The notes beneath the pieces were generated by a model. The model ran no database searches, was not told the origin of the DNA, and saw only the letters and a program-made list of their open reading frames with translations. Below are positions 1-8,257 of a stretch of DNA of 23,082 nt, piece after piece (positions within the stretch are counted from its first letter, which is position 1; every line of letters begins with the position of its first letter). The translations under genes and the position numbers were made by a program. This DNA is from Oscillospiraceae bacterium (GTDB lineage: Bacteria > Bacillota > Clostridia > Oscillospirales > Oscillospiraceae). The stretch spans positions 1 through 23,082 of the forward strand of contig JAEDFW010000012.1 in the NCBI GenBank assembly GCA_016297855.1. Reading direction: 5' to 3'.

Positions 1-52
1 CACACATCTGCTCCAAATCTTTGAGTGCCTTGTTGATTTCGGAACGTTTCAT
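1..52 (-). CDS. Probable D-lyxose isomerase, N-terminal fragment (runs off the window)
   Basis: Only 17 codons are inside the window, reading MKRSEINKALKDLEQMC from an ATG at 52. An AAAGGGAG ribosome binding site lies just upstream, in the 24-bp gap after the permease stop. The MKRSEIN start followed by a helical stretch is what I remember from D-lyxose ketol-isomerases (cupin-fold sugar isomerases that interconvert D-lyxose and D-xylulose). Its place as the last visible gene of a sugar ABC operon fits. The fragment is too short to show any metal-binding residue, so the name rests on the N-terminus and the context. The downstream sequence would settle it. Confidence 0.5.
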   Translation of the reverse strand, partial: MKRSEINKALKDLEQMC

Positions 53-76
53 CGTATCAGACTCCCTTTCTAAACA

Positions 77-1051
77 TTACGCCTTTGCCTTGGACTGCAT
101 GCTGGCCATCAGAACCGCGAAGATCATGATCGCGCCGCGTACGACGTACTGCGCGTAGATGTCCACGTCCAGAATGGTCATTGCATTGATGACGACGCCC
201 ATGAACAAAATACCCATCAGCGTGCCCCACGGCTTGCCAATGCCGCCGGCCATGCTGGTGCCGCCGATGACGACGGACGAGATGACGTCAACTTCCCAGC
301 CCTTGCCGAAGCTGTATGAGCCGGAAGCCACCTGCGCCGAGTGCATGAACGCAGCCAGCACGCACATGACCTGCACGGAAGCGAAGACGATGAACTTGGT
401 CTTGAAGACGTTGATGCCGGACAGACGCGCCGATTCGGGGTTGCCGCCGATGGCGTAGACAGAACGGCCGGTGGTGGTGTAGCGCATCACGAAATGCGCG
501 ATCAGGAAAACAGCCAGCAGGATAATGGCGGGCACGGGCACGACGCGGACCTTGCCGATGCCGATCTGCAAGAACCAGTTGGGGAAGGCGTTGGCGATAG
601 GGAAGCCTTCGCAGATCATACCGGAAAGGCCGTACATGATGTTCAGCGTGGCCAGCGTGATGATAAATGCGGGCATATGGAACTTGTGCTCAAGATAGGA
701 ATGCAGGCCGCCCATCGCAACGGCGACGATCAGAGAGATGAGGATGCCGAGCAGGCACGCAGCCGTGACGCTGCAGCCGGTCGCGGCGGGCAGGTCGCGG
801 CAGAAACGCGCGACAATTACGCCGGCGAGCGCGACCTGAGAACCGATGGACAGGTCGATCTGACCGGAAATAATGACCATGGTCATGCCGAAGGCGATAA
901 CGCCCTTCAGCGCCTGGTTGCGGAGGATGTTCATGATGTTGTTGACCGTCAGGAAGTTGGAGCTGACAAAGCTCATGATGACGACCAGTACGATCAGAAG
1001 AATCTCGATGATATGGTCAAGGACCAGGTTTTTTACTTTATTTGCGTTCAT
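77..1051 (-). CDS. Sugar ABC transporter permease, RbsC type
   Basis: This 324-residue integral membrane protein is the channel of a pentose/hexose-type ABC importer of the ribose/galactose class. Hydrophobic segments run from about residue 12 to the end. Around residues 50-75 it has the family pattern GMTMVIISGQIDLSIGSQVA, and near residues 255-275 the stretch SSVVIGGTSMAGGIGKPWGT, which is typical of RbsC/XylH permeases. The length matches the family. Its ATG lies inside the end of the ATPase gene (14-bp overlap), so the two are probably translationally coupled. It belongs to the minus-strand operon binding protein - ATPase - permease - probable lyxose isomerase. The substrate cannot be read from the sequence; a pentose is inferred from the neighbour. 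Confidence 0.93.
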   Translation of the reverse strand: MNANKVKNLVLDHIIEILLIVLVVIMSFVSSNFLTVNNIMNILRNQALKGVIAFGMTMVIISGQIDLSIGSQVALAGVIVARFCRDLPAATGCSVTAACLLGILISLIVAVAMGGLHSYLEHKFHMPAFIITLATLNIMYGLSGMICEGFPIANAFPNWFLQIGIGKVRVVPVPAIILLAVFLIAHFVMRYTTTGRSVYAIGGNPESARLSGINVFKTKFIVFASVQVMCVLAAFMHSAQVASGSYSFGKGWEVDVISSVVIGGTSMAGGIGKPWGTLMGILFMGVVINAMTILDVDIYAQYVVRGAIMIFAVLMASMQSKAKA

Positions 1052-2537
1052 TTACTTCATCTCCCATGCAAAGCGAATACAACTGATTGATATTGATATC
1101 CTCGGGACGAACCTCACCGATGAGCTTGCCCTCTTTCATAATGAGGATGCGGTGGCAGACTTCCAGCAGCTCTTCCAGCTCCGATGAGACAAAGATGGTG
1201 GACACGCCCTGCTGTGCCTGCGCCCACATGATCTCGAAGATCTGCTGCTTGGCGTTGACGTCGATGCCGCGCGAAGGCTCGTCATAGAGCATGATCTGAG
1301 GCTCAGTGTTGAGCCAGTTGCCGACGACGACCTTCTGCTGGTTGCCGCCCGAGAGGCTGCTGACAGCGGCCTGAATGTCGGGAAGTTTGATCTGCAGCTC
1401 TTCCACCTGCTTGTCGGCCGCCGCCACGCGCTTTTTCCGAATCTCCAGCCAGCCGTTGGAGGTCTTGTCCATGCTGGCGTAGCAGAGATTATCGCGGATG
1501 GAATGGATGAGGATCAGGCCCTCTTCCTTGCGGTTTTCCGGCGTCAGACCAAGGCCCAGCTTTTTCATCTTAATGGGCGACGAGCGCTGCGGCGCAGTTA
1601 CGCCGTTCACAGTGATGGTACCGGAATCGTAGGGGTCGGCGCCGAAGATCGACTTCAGAAGCTCCGTACGGCCTGCGCCAAGCATACCGGCGATGCCCAG
1701 TACTTCGCCCTTGTGCAGCTGGAAGCTGACGTCATGGAATTTGCCCTTGCGGCACAGACCCTGCACGTCCATGATGATGTCCTCCTGCGCCTTCAGCGTG
1801 TCGGGACGGCGGCGGATCTGCGTTTCGCCGAACATCATGCTGATGATATCGGCGTGGCTGACGTCGCTGGTGTTGACCTTGCCGATGAACTCGCCGTCAC
1901 GCAGGACGGTGATGGTATCGGTGATCTGCGGCACTTCGTGCAGCTTGTGGGAGATATATAGAATGATGATATCCTGCTTCTTAAGCTCGCGGATAACATT
2001 GAACAAGCATTCAACCTCATTGGTGGCAAGCGAAGATGTCGGCTCGTCGAGCATCAAAACCTTGGGGTTGAAGCTCATGGCCTTGGTGATCTCAACGACC
2101 TGGCACTGCCACATACTCAGACGCGAGACGATCTCACGGGGATTGATATTGACGCCCATTTTGTTCAGGAGCTTGCTGGCCTCATCGTTGGCTTTTTTCC
2201 AATCGATGACGTTGCCCTTTTTTGGCATACGGCCGAGGAAAATATTCTCTGCAACCGTCAGACTGGGCACAAGGCTCATTTCCTGATAGACCGTGGCAAA
2301 GCCGCGCGCGTTGGCGTCACTGGTGGAATTGAAGTCCAGCTTTTCGTCGTCCAGAAAGAAACTGCCGCTCGTGGGCCGGATGGCGCCGGAGAAGCACTTG
2401 ACCAGTGTCGATTTGCCGGAACCGTTTTTTCCGAGAAGTGCGTTGACCTTGCCGCTTTCAAAGCTGACCGTGACCTGATCCAACGCAAGACAACCCGGGT
2501 ATTGTTTGCAGATGCGTTCCGTTCGCAATACGCTCAT
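1038..2537 (-). CDS. Sugar ABC transporter ATPase with two nucleotide-binding domains, RbsA/MglA type
   Basis: This 499-residue cytoplasmic protein powers sugar import. The first nucleotide-binding domain has Walker A GKNGSGKST at residues 36-44, a reduced signature LSMWQ and Walker B VLMLDEPTSSL. The second has the degenerate Walker A GMLGAGRTE that is normal for the second half of RbsA proteins, a full signature LSGGNQQK and Walker B IMLYDEPSRGID. The tandem arrangement and length match RbsA/MglA/XylG. It follows the binding-protein gene after a 121-bp gap containing a strong hairpin, and its end overlaps the permease start. The first signature motif lacks the usual GG, a known variation in this group. 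Confidence 0.95.
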   Translation of the reverse strand: MSVLRTERICKQYPGCLALDQVTVSFESGKVNALLGKNGSGKSTLVKCFSGAIRPTSGSFFLDDEKLDFNSTSDANARGFATVYQEMSLVPSLTVAENIFLGRMPKKGNVIDWKKANDEASKLLNKMGVNINPREIVSRLSMWQCQVVEITKAMSFNPKVLMLDEPTSSLATNEVECLFNVIRELKKQDIIILYISHKLHEVPQITDTITVLRDGEFIGKVNTSDVSHADIISMMFGETQIRRRPDTLKAQEDIIMDVQGLCRKGKFHDVSFQLHKGEVLGIAGMLGAGRTELLKSIFGADPYDSGTITVNGVTAPQRSSPIKMKKLGLGLTPENRKEEGLILIHSIRDNLCYASMDKTSNGWLEIRKKRVAAADKQVEELQIKLPDIQAAVSSLSGGNQQKVVVGNWLNTEPQIMLYDEPSRGIDVNAKQQIFEIMWAQAQQGVSTIFVSSELEELLEVCHRILIMKEGKLIGEVRPEDININQLYSLCMGDEVNERK

Positions 2538-2597
2538 ATCGTTATCTCAACCTTTCCGATGGTTCGTGTAGAAGAAAGTATGTATCTGACTGGCGCA

Positions 2598-2628
2598 GGG
2601 GGAGAATCCCGCATGGGAATTCTCCCCC
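2598..2628 (-). other. Intercistronic hairpin between binding protein and ATPase genes
   Basis: A G-rich arm at 2598-2610 pairs with a C-rich arm at 2615-2628 around the loop GCAT, with one extra base. No run of T follows on the minus strand, so it is not a standard terminator. Such hairpins after binding-protein genes commonly stabilise the 5' message and reduce read-through, giving more binding protein than transporter. That role is inferred here. Confidence 0.6.
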
Positions 2629-2658
2629 TGATGTGGTGATTGTGTTCAGCCGTCAGGC

Positions 2659-3675
2659 TTACTTGATCTCAGTAAAGCCGTTGTCAACACGCCATGCGTT
2701 GACGGCGTCCTTGTCGCGGCAGGACAGCACGATACCGTCGAGGAATTCGCACTTGCCCTTGGTGGCGGAGTAGTCGCCGCCCTTGATGGCGTTGATCAGA
2801 GCGGTCATGGACTTGTAGCCCTGGCCGTACGGATCCTGCGCAACGACAGCCTGCAGCGGGCAGTTGTCGTCGAGAATCATGCTGGAGATCTGGTCGGAGC
2901 CGTCATGGCCGAAGACCAGAATCTGATCGGACAGGCCGGCGTTCTGCACAGCCATGACAGAGCCGATCGTGCCGCCGTCATTGACGGTGATGATGACGTT
3001 GACCTCGGGATGCGCGGTCAGAATGCCGGAAGCGGTCTCCAGCGCGGTGTCCTGCAGCCATGCGTCCTGATCAGCAACGATATCATACTGGATACCCGCC
3101 TCATCGAGCGCAGCAAAGTAGCCCTTGACACGGTTGCCGGAGTTGTCGGGCAGCAGAGACTTGAACTGCACGATGGCGATGTTCAGCTTCTGATCGCCGA
3201 ATTTTTCCTTAATGATCTCGGCAGCTTCCTTGCCGACAAGGTAGCAGTTGTTGAAGTCGTCGGAGGTGTAGCCGGCAACGATGAAGTCGGCGTCGGACAG
3301 GTTGATGTTGGTCAGAGCAATCTTCATGCCCTGCTCGTCGGCAGCCTTCAGCGCGGCAACGGAAGCGTCGCCGTTCAGAGGAGAGATGGCCAGACCCTTG
3401 ACACCCTGGGACAGGTAGGTGTTGATGAGCTCGGTCTCCTTGGCCTGGTCGTTGTTGGTGTTGTCGGTCAGGATCTTGACGCCTGCGTCGTTCGCAGCGT
3501 CAACATAGCCCTTGGTCAGCATGTTCATGAACTGGTCGTCCTGGAACACGATGCCGGCGACGGTGATCTCGTCAGAAGCGGCTTCTTCCGTCTTCTTCTC
3601 AGACGAGCTGCAGGCAACAAGCGCGAACAGCATTACCAGTGCCAGCAGAAGTGCAAGCAGTTTTTTCATTTTCAC
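2659..3675 (-). CDS. Sugar-binding lipoprotein of the ABC importer, RbsB type
   Basis: This 338-residue solute-binding protein is probably anchored to the outer face of the membrane. It has a lysine-rich start, a hydrophobic stretch and a lipobox LVAC with the lipidated cysteine at residue 22, then a Ser/Glu/Lys-rich linker. The mature part begins ITVAGIVFQDDQFMNMLTKG and continues with the alternating pattern of the periplasmic-binding-protein-4 fold, including IITVNDGGTIGSVMAVQNAG near the hinge. I chose the GTG at 3675 because the site AAAGGA lies 6 bases before it; the ATG two codons later would have a 12-base gap. It is the first transporter gene after the ROK regulator. The sugar is unknown, possibly a pentose. 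Confidence 0.93.
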   Translation of the reverse strand: MKMKKLLALLLALVMLFALVACSSSEKKTEEAASDEITVAGIVFQDDQFMNMLTKGYVDAANDAGVKILTDNTNNDQAKETELINTYLSQGVKGLAISPLNGDASVAALKAADEQGMKIALTNINLSDADFIVAGYTSDDFNNCYLVGKEAAEIIKEKFGDQKLNIAIVQFKSLLPDNSGNRVKGYFAALDEAGIQYDIVADQDAWLQDTALETASGILTAHPEVNVIITVNDGGTIGSVMAVQNAGLSDQILVFGHDGSDQISSMILDDNCPLQAVVAQDPYGQGYKSMTALINAIKGGDYSATKGKCEFLDGIVLSCRDKDAVNAWRVDNGFTEIK

Positions 3676-3698
3676 ATTCCATCCTTTATATAGTTTTT

Positions 3699-3729
3699 AT
3701 TACAAAAGGAACGCATTCCTTTTTGTAAT
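3699..3729 (-). promoter_or_regulatory. Near-perfect inverted repeat between the ROK regulator and the binding-protein gene
   Basis: ATTACAAAAGGAA (3699-3711) and TTCCTTTTTGTAAT (3716-3729) are inverted around CGCA, differing by one extra T. The repeat sits in the 71-bp gap between the regulator stop and the transporter start. It could be an operator for the ROK regulator or an RNA hairpin separating the two genes. No T-run follows it on the minus strand, so I favour a regulatory role. I did not find a clean promoter here. Confidence 0.45.
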
Positions 3730-3746
3730 TGGATCGGTATGCCGCA

Positions 3747-4979
3747 TCAAAGCGGCGTCTGGGCATCCGCGGCCGTTTTTCCGCCGTCGAGCAGGACAGG
3801 CAGGAACTGTTCCCACGCGTGCGCGACAGCGCCGCGAACGAAAACCGTGTCACCGAGACTTGACGGCACGACAAGAATCCGGCTGCACTGTCTGGGATAG
3901 GTGCGCGCGTGGATCTTTCGGCGTACCATTTCCACCAACTGCCCGCTCATCTGCGGCAGCGTACCGCCGAGTACGATGATCTCGGGGCTGTAGAGGTTGA
4001 TGGCGTTGCCGAGTGCAACGGAGATATACGATGCGGCTTCGTTGACGACGAACTGGCACAGCGCATCGCCCTCCTCGCTGAGTCGAAACAGCTCTTCCAG
4101 CGTTTGCGGATCCTGCGTACAGGCCTGATCGCTGTTCATCCTGCAAAGTGTGTGCACACGGCGCAGAAGCGCATCTTCGCTGACAAGCGCCTCAAGGCAG
4201 CCGAAACTGCCGCAGGAGCAGCGGGGGCCGGCAATGTCCACCGTGGTATGGCCGATTTCGCCGGCACTGTCGCAGAAGCCGTGCAGGATGTTGCCGCCGG
4301 CAATCACGCCGCCGCCGACGCCCGTGCGGAACAGGCTGATGAAAAACGCCGTCTTGAAGCCCGCCGCGCGTCCGCTTTCCGACTCTGCCAGCACGGCGTT
4401 GTTCGTTTCGCGGTCGCAGCAGACCGGCAGCTCCAAGCGCCGCTCAAGCAGCTCGCGGATGGGCGTATCGGCAAGATCCGGAAAGTTCGGAGGGTTGATG
4501 ATCATGCCCTTTTCGATGTCTAGCGGGCCGGGAAGTGATAATCCCACACCCAGAATCCGGCTTCGTTCGATGCCCGTCTGCGCCAGACTTTCCTCCAGTT
4601 CGCAGACGATCTGGTCGAGAATACCCTGTCCGCTGCGGCTTTCCAGCGGGCGTGTGATCAAACCGTCCAGTCCATTGCGAAGATCAGAGACCGCAACGAT
4701 GACATTCTCAGTACTCAGATGAACGCCGATGACATACGCCGCATCGGCTCTGACGTCCAGCAGCAGAGATTTCCGTCCCAATCCGCCCTCGTTTGTCCGT
4801 CCGGATTGGATCAGAAAGCCGCTTTGTAGCATTTCGTTCGTAATGTTGATGACCGAAGCGGATGTGAGTCCCATGCGCTGCACTAGCTCGGATCTGGAGA
4901 TCGGTGCGTTTCGCCGCACGAGTTTCAGAATGTTCAGCGCATTGTAGCTTTTCATTATTTGGCTGTTAATTCTTTGCAT
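3747..4979 (-). CDS. ROK-family transcriptional regulator (XylR/NagC type)
   Basis: This 410-residue protein has an N-terminal winged helix-turn-helix (about residues 12-65, with SRSELVQRMGLTSASVINI as the recognition region) followed by a sugar-kinase-like ROK domain. The ROK zinc motif is visible as CSCGSFGCLEA, together with a glycine-rich stretch GVGGGVIAGGNILHG. Proteins of this type usually repress sugar genes and release DNA on binding a sugar. It lies directly upstream of the sugar transporter on the same strand, so it is the likely local regulator. The C-terminus after about residue 395 is polar and probably disordered. Which sugar it senses is not visible. Confidence 0.92.
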   Translation of the reverse strand: MQRINSQIMKSYNALNILKLVRRNAPISRSELVQRMGLTSASVINITNEMLQSGFLIQSGRTNEGGLGRKSLLLDVRADAAYVIGVHLSTENVIVAVSDLRNGLDGLITRPLESRSGQGILDQIVCELEESLAQTGIERSRILGVGLSLPGPLDIEKGMIINPPNFPDLADTPIRELLERRLELPVCCDRETNNAVLAESESGRAAGFKTAFFISLFRTGVGGGVIAGGNILHGFCDSAGEIGHTTVDIAGPRCSCGSFGCLEALVSEDALLRRVHTLCRMNSDQACTQDPQTLEELFRLSEEGDALCQFVVNEAASYISVALGNAINLYSPEIIVLGGTLPQMSGQLVEMVRRKIHARTYPRQCSRILVVPSSLGDTVFVRGAVAHAWEQFLPVLLDGGKTAADAQTPL

Positions 4980-5042
4980 GATCCCGTCTCATTTTTAATA
5001 TCATTTTAATATAACAGCGCATATCATGCCGTTTCTGTCACT

Positions 5043-5071
5043 ATAATAGCACCGTTGTTTGTGAAATTCAA
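5043..5071 (-). promoter_or_regulatory. Promoter of the ROK regulator and sugar transporter operon
   Basis: Read on the minus strand, TTGAAT (5071-5066) and TATTAT (5048-5043) are separated by 17 bases, about 65 bp upstream of the regulator ATG. No other good promoter lies in the gap. Confidence 0.6.
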
Positions 5072-5089
5072 CAAAGAGATTGCCTAATT

Positions 5090-5101
5090 ATTGAATTCAA
5101 T
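5090..5101. promoter_or_regulatory. Palindrome ATTGAATTCAAT, candidate operator
   Basis: This perfect 12-bp palindrome sits about 20 bp upstream of the -35 box of the ROK regulator promoter, in an AT-rich gap (4980-5165). The position suits a regulator binding site, but no second copy was found in the sugar operon, so the link to the ROK protein is a guess. The rest of the gap toward 5165 shows no terminator I can support. Confidence 0.35.
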
Positions 5102-5165
5102 TTATTTTTATTCATCTTATACAAATTATTGATTGCTTTTTGGTGGTATTTCCAGTGCAGGAACG

Positions 5166-6041
5166 TTATACAAACTGAATGGCAAAAGCCTTCACGCAAT
5201 GCGCATGCGGCTGCAGCTGCAGTAGATTCTTTTGCTGCGTGAGGTCTTCAATGACGTCCTGCCGGGACGGCAGCGAACTCCACGGCTCCAGACAGACATA
5301 CGGCGCGTCGGTTTTCGGCCAGTGCCACAGGCCGAGATATGAAAAGTCCGAAAACCGCATCCGGACTGCGTGTTTTGCGCCGGGCGCACTGAGCGTGATA
5401 TCGGGTGTCATATCGCGCAGCACGATCGCGTCGTCATCAAACAGCGTGTGCCGCAGCGGCAGTTCACAGCCGCTGTCCAGCGTAAACGCGGTATCCTCGC
5501 CGGACAGGAAGCACGCCGGGGTAAAGCCAACGCGCTTGGGATGACACGGCGCGGCAAAACGGATCGAGTATTCCTCAAAGCGCCTGCCCGGTTCCATGGG
5601 GACGTTGATGCCCGGGTGACCGCCGACGGCAAAATACATCGTCTCATCCGAGCGGTTTTCCACGCGGTATTCCGCCGTCAACGTGTCGCCGGAAAGGCGG
5701 TAGCACAGCGTGAAGCAAAAACGGAACGGATACATGGCCAGCGTCTCATCCGAGCTTTCCAGCCGGAATACAACCGCATGTTCGTTTGCCTGCTCGGCCG
5801 TAAACGCCGCCTTTGGCGCGAAGCCGTGGATCGGCATCCGGTACGTTTTCCCCTGGTAAGTATACATGCCGTTTGTCATCCGGGCGATATACGGAAACAG
5901 AACCAGCGCCCGGTCGGGCCAATAGGCCGGATCGCCCTGCCAGAGAAATTCCGTTCCGTCGGCGTGACGGATCGACTGCAGCTCGGCTCCGCGGTCGGAT
6001 ACAGTCACAGTGAGCAGATGGTTTTGAAGTGTATGGATCAT
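5166..6041 (-). CDS. Aldose 1-epimerase family protein (LacX/YeaD-like)
   Basis: This 291-residue protein has the galactose-mutarotase fold and would interconvert alpha and beta anomers of a sugar. Landmarks are GAELQSIRHADGTEFLWQGD near the N-terminus, the histidine motif MPIHGFA, the second histidine in GGHPGINVP, and the late acidic motif VCLEPW that supplies the catalytic glutamate. The length matches the LacX-like branch. Its ATG overlaps the stop of the AraC gene by 4 bp (ATGA), so the two are co-transcribed and probably coupled. The substrate is not known; the context suggests sugar catabolism. Confidence 0.88.
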   Translation of the reverse strand: MIHTLQNHLLTVTVSDRGAELQSIRHADGTEFLWQGDPAYWPDRALVLFPYIARMTNGMYTYQGKTYRMPIHGFAPKAAFTAEQANEHAVVFRLESSDETLAMYPFRFCFTLCYRLSGDTLTAEYRVENRSDETMYFAVGGHPGINVPMEPGRRFEEYSIRFAAPCHPKRVGFTPACFLSGEDTAFTLDSGCELPLRHTLFDDDAIVLRDMTPDITLSAPGAKHAVRMRFSDFSYLGLWHWPKTDAPYVCLEPWSSLPSRQDVIEDLTQQKNLLQLQPHAHCVKAFAIQFV

Positions 6042-6943
6042 GATTCTTCGTCCTTTCCGCCGGGGCTCGCGCCGGCAATGAATTGTGTGGGCGTCAGCCC
6101 GGTGTATTTTTTGAAAACGACACAGAAATAGGCGCTGTTGCAGAAGCCGAAATCCGCAGACACATCGGTAGCAGTGCGTCCGCGCAAAAGCTCGGGCTTG
6201 ATATACGCGATTTTGCGCTGATTGATATAACTGCGCGGCGGCAGGCCAATCTGTGATTTGAATTTGAATTTGAACTGCGACAGCGACAGCCCGCTTTCCT
6301 CAGCCACCTGCTGCAGCGTCAGCGGTTCGGTGAGATTCCGCTCGATATAGTCGCACGCGCGGCGGATATCCGATGAAACACGCACGGTATCCAGATCGGC
6401 AAAATCCAGCAGCAGATATAAAAAGTATACCAGTTCGGCGGCCAGCCGGTGTGTGCAGCCCGAGAGCGTCCGTGTCATGGTTGCGATGATCGAGCCGGCA
6501 ACGCGCTGCACCAGACGGTTGTCAGTGCGGATGCACGGGTTGTGCGCGCTTTGCAGCAGACGGATCAGCTGTCCGGCCGCCGTTTTGTCCAGAAACAGAA
6601 AGCCGTCCGGGCTGTGGATATCGAGCTGCAGCCACAGCAGTTCGCCTGCCGACAGCGGCAGTTCATTGGTGCTGTGCACCACGTCAGGCTGGACCAAAAA
6701 AGCATCGCCGCCGAACAGGCTGTAGTCCTGCCCGTCCATGTGGAACATCAGATTTCCATTCACAATAAAGGCCAGCTCAACACAATCCTCGTGGTAGTGC
6801 GGCTGGAGCGCATCGGAGACAGTGTGGAAATCATGCCAGCCCAGAACGCGCAGACCGGGAATGCATAGCTCACTGGAGGTGAGTATGATCTCGTTCGGTG
6901 TGCGGCGGTAGCTGTCGTGCCAGCTGACGGGCATGTGTTCCAT
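6038..6943 (-). CDS. AraC-family transcriptional regulator with N-terminal cupin domain
   Basis: In this 301-residue protein the N-terminal part (about 30-150) has cupin features such as HYHEDCVELAFIVNGNL and probably binds a sugar. The C-terminal 100 residues hold two helix-turn-helix motifs: LTLQQVAEESGLSLSQFKFKFK and a second ending FGFCNSAYFCVVFKKYTGLTP, which is the AraC signature. It overlaps the epimerase gene and diverges from the methyltransferase-like gene at 7062, so it may control both. Its own promoter at 7002-7029 is close to consensus, and an inverted repeat lies between promoter and start. Confidence 0.92.
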   Translation of the reverse strand: MEHMPVSWHDSYRRTPNEIILTSSELCIPGLRVLGWHDFHTVSDALQPHYHEDCVELAFIVNGNLMFHMDGQDYSLFGGDAFLVQPDVVHSTNELPLSAGELLWLQLDIHSPDGFLFLDKTAAGQLIRLLQSAHNPCIRTDNRLVQRVAGSIIATMTRTLSGCTHRLAAELVYFLYLLLDFADLDTVRVSSDIRRACDYIERNLTEPLTLQQVAEESGLSLSQFKFKFKSQIGLPPRSYINQRKIAYIKPELLRGRTATDVSADFGFCNSAYFCVVFKKYTGLTPTQFIAGASPGGKDEES

Positions 6944-6964
6944 GGAATGCTCCTTTCATTTTTG

Positions 6965-6977
6965 TGCGCCGTGCGCA
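6965..6977. promoter_or_regulatory. Inverted repeat TGCGC-CGT-GCGCA, candidate regulator site
   Basis: The repeat lies in the divergent gap (6944-7061) between the AraC -10 box and its start codon. A protein bound here would block the minus-strand transcript, so autoregulation is plausible. This is inference from position. Confidence 0.35.
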
Positions 6978-7001
6978 AATAATTGCAATCCGTTCTTGAT
7001 A

Positions 7002-7029
7002 ATTATAGAATAAATATGAAAAATGTCAA
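7002..7029 (-). promoter_or_regulatory. Promoter of the AraC-epimerase operon
   Basis: On the minus strand TTGACA (7029-7024) and TATAAT (7007-7002) are both perfect consensus hexamers with a 16-base spacer, about 60 bp before the AraC start. No equally good plus-strand promoter for the 7062 gene was found in the same gap. Confidence 0.75.
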
Positions 7030-7061
7030 TCTGCGCTCCGGCGTGGGGGAATGAGGATGCT

Positions 7062-8126
7062 ATGAAGGAAATGACGTCTCTTGAGCGCGTGCAGGCGGTT
7101 CTGCACGGACAGATGCCCGACCGGATACCGGTCATTCCGCAGTGTTTCATGTTCAGTGCGAAAACGGCCGGCTACCACATTGGCCAGATCAACCGCAGCC
7201 CGGCAAAGCTCGCCGAGAGCCATCGGATCTGCCAGGAAAAATACGGTTATGATGGCTGCGTAATCGACGTGGACGACGCCACGCTGGCTGAGGCGTGCGG
7301 CGCAAAGGTGATCTATCGTGAGCGCGATGTGGCTTCCGTCGACGAGCGGAACCCCGTTCTCGCGTCGCTGGAGGAGATTGATGATCTGAAACTGCCCGAT
7401 CCCATGCACGACGGCCGCCTGTGCGAGTGGCTGGAAACCAGTCAGCGTCTGGTGGAGATGATTGGCGACCATGTATTTGTCATGGGCCGCGCCGATCAGG
7501 GACCGTTTGACCTGCTGGCGCTGCTGCGCGGCGCGCAGGAATTTATGGTCGATCTGATGATCGAAGATGAAGACGTGATCCTGCACGCACTGGAGTGGGC
7601 GACCGAAGCGCATATCCGCTTTGCACACGCGCAGCTGGCTGCTGGCGTACATGCCACCAGCATGGGCGACTCCTATGCGGGTCCGAACCTCGTTTCTCCG
7701 GAGATCTACCGTAAGTTTGCCTTCCCGTTTGAAAAGCGGGTGGTCGAGGCCGTCCGGGATCTTCCCGGCGCATATTCGGTGCATATCTGCGGCGATACGA
7801 CGAAAATCGTAGAAGACATGGGCCGGACGGGCGCAAAGATTCTGGAGGTCGACTGGAAAGTCGATATGGGCCGTGCCCGCACGCTGATTCCGGAAGATAC
7901 CGTTCTCATGGGCAACATCAATCCCAGCGATCCCATGTGCCTCGGCACGCCGGATGATGTGCGTGCGCAGGCGAAGAAGATCATTGACGATACGCGCGGC
8001 CGCGGACTGATTCTTAGTTCCGGATGCGCGCTGAGCGAGAACATCAAGCCGGAAAATCTGCAGGCGATGGTCGAATCGGCCAGACTCTACGGCTCTTATG
8101 AGCGCCTGCTCGAGCTGCAGGGCTGA
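7062..8126 (+). CDS. Uroporphyrinogen decarboxylase-family protein, MtaA/CmuA methyltransferase-like
   Basis: 354 residues. The reading frame is open from 7023, but I choose the ATG at 7062 because GAGG lies 6 bases upstream and the protein then begins MKEMTSLERVQAVLHGQMPD, the normal start of this family. The family includes heme-pathway UroD and cobalamin-dependent methyltransferases. Here the zinc-ligand pattern of the methyltransferases seems present: H-x-C in SVHICGDTTK and a later cysteine in LILSSGCALSENIKP. That favours a methyl-transfer role over heme synthesis. No corrinoid protein is in the window. It diverges from the AraC-epimerase pair, which hints at use of a methylated or sugar-derived substrate. 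The exact reaction is unknown. Confidence 0.82.
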   Translation: MKEMTSLERVQAVLHGQMPDRIPVIPQCFMFSAKTAGYHIGQINRSPAKLAESHRICQEKYGYDGCVIDVDDATLAEACGAKVIYRERDVASVDERNPVLASLEEIDDLKLPDPMHDGRLCEWLETSQRLVEMIGDHVFVMGRADQGPFDLLALLRGAQEFMVDLMIEDEDVILHALEWATEAHIRFAHAQLAAGVHATSMGDSYAGPNLVSPEIYRKFAFPFEKRVVEAVRDLPGAYSVHICGDTTKIVEDMGRTGAKILEVDWKVDMGRARTLIPEDTVLMGNINPSDPMCLGTPDDVRAQAKKIIDDTRGRGLILSSGCALSENIKPENLQAMVESARLYGSYERLLELQG

Positions 8127-8184
8127 GCGTGCCGGAAAACCGAAGCACGCCGGCGCACGATACGGTAGTTCAGGAGGTCTTTCA

Positions 8185-8226
8185 TTGACAACGCGTATCC
8201 TATTTGTTTACCACGGCATGGTATGA
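8185..8226 (+). pseudogene. Displaced native 5' end of the LMW-PTP gene
   Basis: An AGGAGG site at 8172-8177, seven bases before a TTG, starts the reading LTTRILFVYHGMV and then meets a stop at 8224. This matches the first residues of the intact phosphatase at 13963 (MSFRILFVCHGN). At DNA level 8194-8216 and 13972-13994 agree at 20 of 23 positions. I take this as the original host start, cut off from the rest of its gene by insertion of about 5.8 kb right after CCACGG. It follows the methyltransferase-like gene by 58 bp. Confidence 0.75.
8194..8216 (+). repeat. att-like repeat 1 (left end of segment A)
   Basis: First of three copies of the LMW-PTP start region sharing the core TTYGTTTRCCACGG. 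This copy reads TTTGTTTACCACGG at 8203-8216. Similarity stops abruptly after CACGG, which marks the left edge of the inserted DNA. Confidence 0.7.
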
Positions 8227-8243
8227 ACCTGAGCCCGAAAACC

Positions 8244-8257
8244 CTTGATATATCAAG
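8244..8257. repeat. Perfect palindrome CTTGATATATCAAG inside a larger hairpin
   Basis: The 14-bp palindrome is flanked by CCGAAAA upstream and TTTTTTCGG downstream, giving a long imperfect stem that ends in a T-run. It looks like a terminator, yet no gene lies before it except the 13-codon phosphatase fragment. It may be the leftover terminator of a deleted element gene such as an integrase; that is speculation. Confidence 0.5.

Noticed and set aside
341..1090. A 249-codon open frame on the plus strand opposite the permease
   Set aside because: It is antisense to a clear RbsC-type permease, is rich in Asp, Gly, Arg and His as expected for antisense of a GC-rich membrane gene, and resembles no family.
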